From the NCBI GenBank assembly GCA_024653795.1, contig JANLHY010000203.1:1-8586 (forward strand): a stretch of DNA of 8,586 nucleotides, given 5' to 3'. The notes under the pieces are model-generated. The model searched no databases, was not told the origin of the DNA, and worked only from the letters and a program-made list of their open reading frames with translations. Both the position numbers and the translations under genes were made by a program. The number at the start of each line of letters is the position of its first letter. Position 1 is the stretch's first letter. Below are positions 5,448-8,586 of the stretch, one piece after another. The DNA comes from Candidatus Brocadiaceae bacterium (GTDB lineage Bacteria > Planctomycetota > Brocadiia > Brocadiales > Brocadiaceae).

Positions 5448-5507
5448 ACCTAACAAGTCACTCAAGCAGACGGCAAAAAGCGCCGATGCTTAGTTCAGTC
5501 ATTATAC
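5448..5507 (+). other. attC3 recombination site (degenerate outer core)
   Basis: The inner core ACCTAAC (5448-5454) fits RYYYAAC perfectly and is followed by AAGTCACTC and AAGCAGACG, aligned with attC2. A stem forms from AAGCA (5464-5468) with TGCTT (5487-5491) and CGGC (5471-5474) with GCCG (5482-5485), with GA bulged on the left and A5486 on the right. The outer core is weak: GTTCAGT (5493-5499) matches GTTRRRY at 6 of 7 positions and ATTATAC (5501-5507) at 5 of 7. The site may no longer recombine well. Confidence 0.65.
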
Positions 5508-5656
5508 AGGGAATATATACTAATCTCAAAACCTTTTAATTCCACCTTGCGTTATTGATAAAACAACACTGTTTCCTGTAAAAGACATCCCTCCATATAG
5601 AATCTTCCTCTCCTAATTATCAAATCTGAAAAAACTACAAACCTATTTCAATTTAA
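5508..5656. other. Gene-free AT-rich spacer right of the integron
   Basis: No open frame, terminator or further attC core with a convincing partner is visible. The array therefore appears to end at attC3. Confidence 0.4.
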
Positions 5657-5842
5657 AACAATGGGTCTTCTAATGTTATTTTTAATTTTGGACTGGCAGT
5701 AAATGGTTTTGCTGATTTAACCTCAGGTTTGATTGCACATTATCCATTCAATGGCTATGCCGATGATGAGAGCGCAAATGGGAATAACGGAACGGTGTAC
5801 GGCGCTATTTTAACAAAGGACAGGAATGGGAATGCAAGCTAA
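5657..5842 (+). pseudogene. Truncated LamG/concanavalin-like domain protein gene (5' end only)
   Basis: One frame reads NFGLAVNGFADLTSGLIAHY, then PFNGYADDESANGNNGTVYG, then AILTKDRNGNAS, and stops at 5840-5842. 'GLIAHYPFNG.A.DES..GNNGTVYGA.LT.DR.GNA' is the standard start of LamG-type laminin-G/concanavalin folds, which go on with 'SAYSFDG'. The rest of the domain is missing. The frame has no start codon. An ATG at 5673 in another frame gives MLFLIL, a signal-peptide-like start that would join this frame after an indel near 5690. So the gene has lost its 3' part and its start is frameshifted. Full-length relatives are secreted, surface-associated proteins. Confidence 0.65.
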
Positions 5843-5914
5843 AACATGAAGGTAATGTTAACTGTAGAAAGAAACGTTAATATAACGAAAATATTTTTGA
5901 CATTGTTTCTTTGC

Positions 5915-5944
5915 TTGACATAAAATATATTTATCCGCTATAAT
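5915..5944 (+). promoter_or_regulatory. Near-consensus sigma-70 type promoter
   Basis: TTGACA (5915-5920) and TATAAT (5939-5944) are both perfect boxes with an 18-base spacer. A second TTGACA (5897-5902) sits 18 bases before TAAAAT (5921-5926), so tandem promoters are possible. Transcription would start near 5951 and run into the start-less frame and the CPGSK-protein gene, giving a 5' leader of about 160 bases. Confidence 0.65.
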
Positions 5945-6001
5945 CTTGACTTAGATATGATTTTAATTTAGTTACTATTAACACTGTATTTAAAAGGAGG
6001 A

Positions 6002-6115
6002 TTTTATTGTAAATGTAATGAAGCAGACGCCTCCGTAGGAGACGAACTGCCAAAGAAATATGAGAAATTTATTATAGAATTAGAAGAAAAACTTTTACAG
6101 GAGGTAACAAAATGA
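6002..6115 (+). pseudogene. Start-less coding remnant directly upstream of the CPGSK-protein gene
   Basis: The frame reads FYCKCNEADASVGDELPKKY, then EKFIIELEEKLLQEVTK, and ends in a TGA that overlaps the next gene's ATG (ATGA, 6112-6115). A strong ribosome site, AAAAGGAGG (5992-6000), sits just upstream, but the codons after it in this frame contain no ATG, GTG or TTG. In the other frames initiation would meet stops at once (TTG-TAA, ATG-TAA). A lost start or a small indel near 6001-6020 is the simplest reading. The peptide has a C-x-C motif and a charged helical end. No family is recognised. Stop/start overlap suggests it was translationally coupled to the next gene. Confidence 0.45.
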
Positions 6116-6573
6116 GTGGATGTCCAGGATCAAAAACAATAGATTTTAGTGAAAAGACAAATCAAGAGGGTAGCGAAACAGGGAAACGCCCTTCTCAACT
6201 GAGACAGTGGCCAATACAGCTGCATCTTGTTTCTCCCATGGCGCCTTATTTCCAGGGAAAAGACATATTGCTGGCGGCAGACTGCACGGCTTTTGCCTTT
6301 GGAGAGTTCCATAAGGATTATCTCAAAGGAAAGAGCATAGCAATTGCCTGTCCTAAGCTGGATTCAGATCAGGAAATTTATGTTGATAAAATAAAGTCAT
6401 TAATTGATGACGCAAAGATCAACACCTTATCTGTTATGATAATGCAGGTACCTTGTTGTTTTGGTCTGGCGCAACTTGCTAAAGATGGCGCTGAAAAGGC
6501 TTCCCGTAAGATACCGGTTAAACAGATCGTTGTCGGCCTGGAAGGCAATATTTTATCCGAAGAGTGGATTTAA
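6112..6573 (+). CDS. CPGSK-motif protein of the ferredoxin-associated redox family, without the ferredoxin domain
   Basis: The start is supported by AGGAGG (6099-6104) seven bases before the ATG. The 153-residue protein begins MSGCPGSK, then has SQLRQWPIQLHLVSPMAPYF (28-47), AADC (55-58), FHKDYLKGK (66-74), ACPKLD (79-84) and VPCCFG (113-118). I recall these blocks from the C-terminal half of proteins in anaerobes annotated as 4Fe-4S ferredoxins, where they follow an N-terminal two-cluster domain. Here that domain is absent, and the upstream DNA does not encode it. Conserved cysteines 4, 58, 80, 115 and 116 suggest metal or Fe-S binding. No signal peptide, so cytoplasmic. The exact function is unknown. 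Transcription probably starts at the promoter near 5944 and ends at the hairpin at 6601. Confidence 0.75.
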   Translation: MSGCPGSKTIDFSEKTNQEGSETGKRPSQLRQWPIQLHLVSPMAPYFQGKDILLAADCTAFAFGEFHKDYLKGKSIAIACPKLDSDQEIYVDKIKSLIDDAKINTLSVMIMQVPCCFGLAQLAKDGAEKASRKIPVKQIVVGLEGNILSEEWI

Positions 6574-6600
6574 GACCTTCCTGATATCCGAGCTATTAAA

Positions 6601-6640
6601 AAATTCCCTGAGGACAACAAATCCTCAGGGAATTTTTTTT
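6601..6640. terminator. Strong bidirectional intrinsic terminator
   Basis: A perfect 14-bp stem (AAATTCCCTGAGGA 6601-6614, TCCTCAGGGAATTT 6622-6635) with a 7-base loop is followed by T6636-T6640 in an eight-base T run. On the minus strand the arm is followed by TTTTTT from the A run before 6604. It sits between convergent genes and serves both. Confidence 0.95.
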
Positions 6641-6647
6641 GCTAAAT

Positions 6648-7202
6648 TTAGGTTATTCCCCGGAAGATAAGGCGCTGTGCCCTTGTACTTTCTCCACGCT
6701 TTATGTCCACAATCATCTCTGTACCACTACCCTGAAACTCATAGACCAATTTTCCCCCGCACTCTTCTGCGTAACTATTGAATAGAATCTTTCCGGAAAC
6801 AGTCTCTCCGTCCAGACTCGCAGCAAGTACCTTTAATGGCAAACAACAGGCAGCTTGAAATACCAGTCCACTGTCAAATACCAAAAGACGGGTATAGTGC
6901 TGTTTCCGGACGCTTTTTTGCCGCATATCAATGTTTAAAGATTCTGAGGGAGTGGTTGCCGTATTAGCAGGCTGTGTTCCAATCATATATTTCTCGTTGG
7001 CTTCAATGATACTTTTTGGGGTCAAATTTTCCTCCAAACCTGCGTACCTAAGAATTATTTTAGCATCTTCTGCATCTTGTGAAATGTTCTCCTGTGTCGC
7101 ACTATTTTCAGCCCTATTTCTGCGACTCAGCACCTTTGGTGCAGTGAGGTCGACCATCGGGAGTTTCTCGTAAGGGATATTTGTGGAACTTTGTGGCATC
7201 AT
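6648..7202 (-). CDS. Hypothetical protein, second gene of the BON-lipoprotein operon
   Basis: The 184-residue protein has no signal peptide, membrane helix or family that I recognise. The first 100 residues are polar, rich in Ala, Ser, Thr, Glu and Asn, and probably partly disordered. The last 80 look like a beta-rich domain (RLLVFDSGLVFQAACC, SGKILFNSY, GGKLVYEFQGSG, IVDIKRG). The ATG at 7202 overlaps the TGA of the upstream gene (ATGA), so the two are translated together; a second ATG follows at once. It ends 8 bases before the bidirectional terminator. A cell-envelope role is inferred only from its partner. Confidence 0.75.
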   Translation of the reverse strand: MMPQSSTNIPYEKLPMVDLTAPKVLSRRNRAENSATQENISQDAEDAKIILRYAGLEENLTPKSIIEANEKYMIGTQPANTATTPSESLNIDMRQKSVRKQHYTRLLVFDSGLVFQAACCLPLKVLAASLDGETVSGKILFNSYAEECGGKLVYEFQGSGTEMIVDIKRGESTRAQRLIFRGIT

Positions 7203-7708
7203 TTTCTTATTTCCAATAAAGAACTTACATTTTCTACGCCTTCCACGCTCATGGCAAGGTTGATTGCCTCTATAATCTCTTCTTTACAATGCACCGTACC
7301 TGCAAGGATGACTTGATCTTTCATAGTCGTCACATTTATATGAAGCGCAGATACTTTTGGGCTTCTGGCATATTTGGCCTTGATCTTGGCCGTGATGGCT
7401 GCCTCAGAAAATTCCTCTTTTGTCTGAGCAATCAACACTTCCCCTTTTTTGGAAACAAAGATGCCTCCCTCTTTTATCTCTATAGCTACTATGTTGGCGC
7501 CCTTTTTAACTTCTTCTAAAATAGCCTTCGTTTCTTCTGAAATATTTTGGCCGAGTTCTTTAACAGCTTCACCTGTAGTTACTGAAGATTCCTTAATTTT
7601 TTCACCAGCCTTTTTAATACTCGGATTCTCACAACCTAAAAGGAAAGAGAACAGACATGCTGCCAATAAACAGACTGATGAAACTACACACCTTGATATC
7701 TTTTTCAT
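7199..7708 (-). CDS. BON-domain lipoprotein
   Basis: The 169-residue protein starts with a lipoprotein signal peptide: MKK, a hydrophobic stretch 8-24, and the lipobox LLGC with the lipidated Cys at 26. Residues 30-100 form a charged, probably helical linker (IKKAGEKIKESS, ISEETKAILEEVKKG). Residues about 102-168 are a BON domain: AAITAKIKAKYARSPKV, ALHINVTTMKDQVILAGTV, and the final VEGVENVSSLLEIRK. BON domains bind membranes or phospholipids, as in OsmY and the two-BON protein DolP. A single copy is present here. It is anchored to the envelope. It heads an operon with the gene overlapping at 7199-7202. Confidence 0.92.
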   Translation of the reverse strand: MKKISRCVVSSVCLLAACLFSFLLGCENPSIKKAGEKIKESSVTTGEAVKELGQNISEETKAILEEVKKGANIVAIEIKEGGIFVSKKGEVLIAQTKEEFSEAAITAKIKAKYARSPKVSALHINVTTMKDQVILAGTVHCKEEIIEAINLAMSVEGVENVSSLLEIRK

Positions 7709-7821
7709 TTTTATCTCTGCTATCTGAGCACGCGCAACCTCGGATGTGTGGTATTTCTTTTTAATAGTTCGTATAAATAATTTTTATCAGTCGATGTGAG
7801 TGTGAGAGTTTTCATATGCAC

Positions 7822-7850
7822 AATTTAATAAAACTATCCCTAACTGTCAA
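7822..7850 (-). promoter_or_regulatory. Possible promoter of the BON operon
   Basis: On the minus strand TTGACA (7850-7845) is followed after 17 bases by TAAATT (7827-7822, 4 of 6 matches to TATAAT). The leader to the ATG at 7708 would be about 105 bases. The -35 box is perfect and the -10 is weak. Confidence 0.4.
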
Positions 7851-7910
7851 AAAAATTCTTTTCTTTATAAATATTCTTGAAAAACTTTTTAAAATTGGTA
7901 AAGATATTAC

Positions 7911-7944
7911 TCGTGTATCATTAGTTGTGGTCGAAGATACACGA
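7911..7944. repeat. 9-bp inverted repeat with 16-base loop upstream of the HAO-like gene
   Basis: TCGTGTATC (7911-7919) and GATACACGA (7936-7944) are perfect complements. No T tract follows, so it is not a standard terminator. It could be an operator or an RNA hairpin, but it lies inside the receiver-like remnant. Confidence 0.4.
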
Positions 7945-8040
7945 CTGAGGATTCGAACAATTATGCAATAAAACTTCAGGACAAACTAAGTACAAATTAT
8001 TAAATTGTGATTAACTTACTTTTTAAAACAGGATTACGTC

Positions 8041-8058
8041 TTAATAATACATTATTAA
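8041..8058. promoter_or_regulatory. AT-rich dyad just before the HAO-like gene's ribosome site
   Basis: TTAATAAT (8041-8048) and ATTATTAA (8051-8058) form an 8-bp dyad with a 2-base centre, ending 6 bases before GGAGGA (8065-8070). Position suits an operator or a leader hairpin. AT-rich composition makes chance dyads likely. No clear -35/-10 pair was found for this gene. Confidence 0.3.
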
Positions 8059-8079
8059 TTATTTGGAGGAGAGGTATTT

Positions 8080-8586
8080 ATGAGAGGTGTTTTGTCGTTT
8101 GTTGCTGTGTCAGTAATTTTTGGTATTTTTGGTGGTGTATTACATGCTCAAAAGCTGGATAAGGGGGTGGGACCATACGGAGAATTTTGGAAACCTATCC
8201 CAACCCAAAGATACTGGGCGCCGGACTATTTCTATTCGCCACCCGCAGAACCAAAAGGGGTTTATAACGCAGATGAATGCACAATCTGTCACAAGGCTAT
8301 AAATCCAGGTTTAGTAAAGGCATGGGCGGAGAGTAACCATGCCAATTTGGATAAACTACAGGGTTATCAGAAGGGGAAATTAGAAGAGATAGAAAAAAAC
8401 CTCGGAAAAAAGCTTACAAAGGTGGGTTGCATTGATTGTCATGGTAAAATTGGATCAGAAAAATTGGATCATGAAAAAGATTTAGTGATGCCCAATCCTG
8501 CCCATTGCGGTGAATGCCACAAACAGGAATATAATGAATTTGAATCAGAAAAACAATACGGTATTCCTGACTGGAAACCAGGCAGG
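8080..8586 (+). CDS. HAO-like octaheme-type cytochrome c, 5' part (runs off the window)
   Basis: The ATG at 8080 follows GGAGGA (8065-8070) by 9 bases, and the frame stays open for 169 codons to the end. An N-terminal signal peptide (about 1-23, VLSFVAVSVIFGIFGGVLHA) sends it across a membrane, in anammox cells presumably into the anammoxosome. Three haem-binding motifs are seen so far: CTICH (67-71), CIDCH (117-121) and CGECH (143-147). The context of the first, ECTICHKAINPGLVKAW followed by ESNHA, and HCGECHKQEYNEFESEKQYG match the hydroxylamine oxidoreductase family, whose members carry eight haems. Family members oxidise hydroxylamine or hydrazine, or work as nitrite reductases. Which one applies depends on the C-terminal crosslinking tyrosine, which is outside the window. 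Confidence 0.93.
   Translation, partial: MRGVLSFVAVSVIFGIFGGVLHAQKLDKGVGPYGEFWKPIPTQRYWAPDYFYSPPAEPKGVYNADECTICHKAINPGLVKAWAESNHANLDKLQGYQKGKLEEIEKNLGKKLTKVGCIDCHGKIGSEKLDHEKDLVMPNPAHCGECHKQEYNEFESEKQYGIPDWKPGR

Larger units (their letters stand above)
3779..5493 (+). mobile_element. Integron gene cassette 3 (restriction-modification system plus attC3)
   Basis: It starts at G3778^TTAGGT and ends in attC3. The right limit is approximate because the attC3 outer core is degenerate. At about 1.7 kb it is long for a cassette. It carries a short leader frame, a DNA methyltransferase and an HNH endonuclease, all on the + strand. The two enzyme genes look richer in G+C than the flanking DNA, consistent with separate origin. 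Confidence 0.65.
7816..7971 (+). pseudogene. Truncated response-regulator start upstream of the HAO-like gene
   Basis: A 51-residue frame ends with ITRVSLVVVEDTRLRIRTIM, Gln and a TAA (7969-7971). 'VSLVVVED..LR' is the usual first strand and acidic pocket of receiver domains in NarL/LuxR-type response regulators. The rest (phospho-acceptor Asp, output domain) is missing. The ATG at 7816 has no good ribosome site, and the first 30 residues (MHNLIKLSLTVKKILFFINI) look unlike a receiver. It overlaps the putative minus-strand promoter. Most likely a gene remnant. Chance resemblance is possible at this length. Confidence 0.4.

Noticed and set aside
3587..5600. The 12-mer CCCTCCATATAG occurs at 3587-3598 and again at 5589-5600, near both ends of cassette 3.
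   Set aside because: A window of this size is expected to contain a few chance 12-mer repeats, and the flanks of the two copies do not match.
8120..8302. A 60-residue open frame over the start of the HAO-like gene.
   Set aside because: It is out of frame with the signal peptide and CxxCH motifs, which define the real frame from 8080.
1..8586. tRNA or rRNA genes and CRISPR arrays.
   Set aside because: No cloverleaf-like segment, rRNA signature or regularly spaced direct repeats were seen on either strand.

Overview
The window most likely comes from an anammox planctomycete (the Kuenenia/Brocadia/Jettenia group). The main reason is the start of a secreted multiheme cytochrome c of the hydroxylamine-oxidoreductase (HAO) type at the right edge. 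An AT-rich background, a LamG-domain remnant and lipoprotein genes agree with this. The species is inferred, not proven.

Left edge (3-977): the 3' part of an MltA-type lytic transglycosylase gene. It is followed by about 220 bp of gene-free DNA.

Centre (about 1196-5500): a decayed chromosomal integron. The last codons of an integron-type tyrosine recombinase, frameshifted in an A5 tract, read toward the array, so the integrase lies in the 'reverse' orientation. A 25-bp palindrome and a recombination core follow. Then come cassette-like segments, all on the + strand. Their boundaries can be read from the sequence. The 7-bp core at each cassette start is the exact reverse complement of the inner core of the attC site at that cassette's end. 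The three pairs are GTTGTAC with GTACAAC, GTTAGCC with GGCTAAC, and GTTAGGT with ACCTAAC. Cassette 1 carries two unrecognised genes, the first probably frameshifted. Cassette 2 carries an HNH-nuclease-like gene. Cassette 3 carries a complete-looking type II restriction-modification pair, a SPPY-type DNA methyltransferase overlapping an HNH endonuclease. About 440 bp between cassettes 2 and 3 has no gene and holds two REP-like palindromes.

Right of the array (5500-6640): a broken LamG-domain gene start, a near-consensus promoter, a start-less coding remnant, and an intact gene for a 'CPGSK' protein. The latter resembles the C-terminal part of a family that usually carries an N-terminal ferredoxin domain. 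A strong bidirectional terminator closes the unit.

Right end (6640-8586): a two-gene minus-strand operon (BON-domain lipoprotein plus an unknown protein, ATGA overlap). Next is an intergenic region with a truncated response-regulator start and two dyads. Last is the 5' end of the HAO-like gene, with three CxxCH haem motifs before the window ends.
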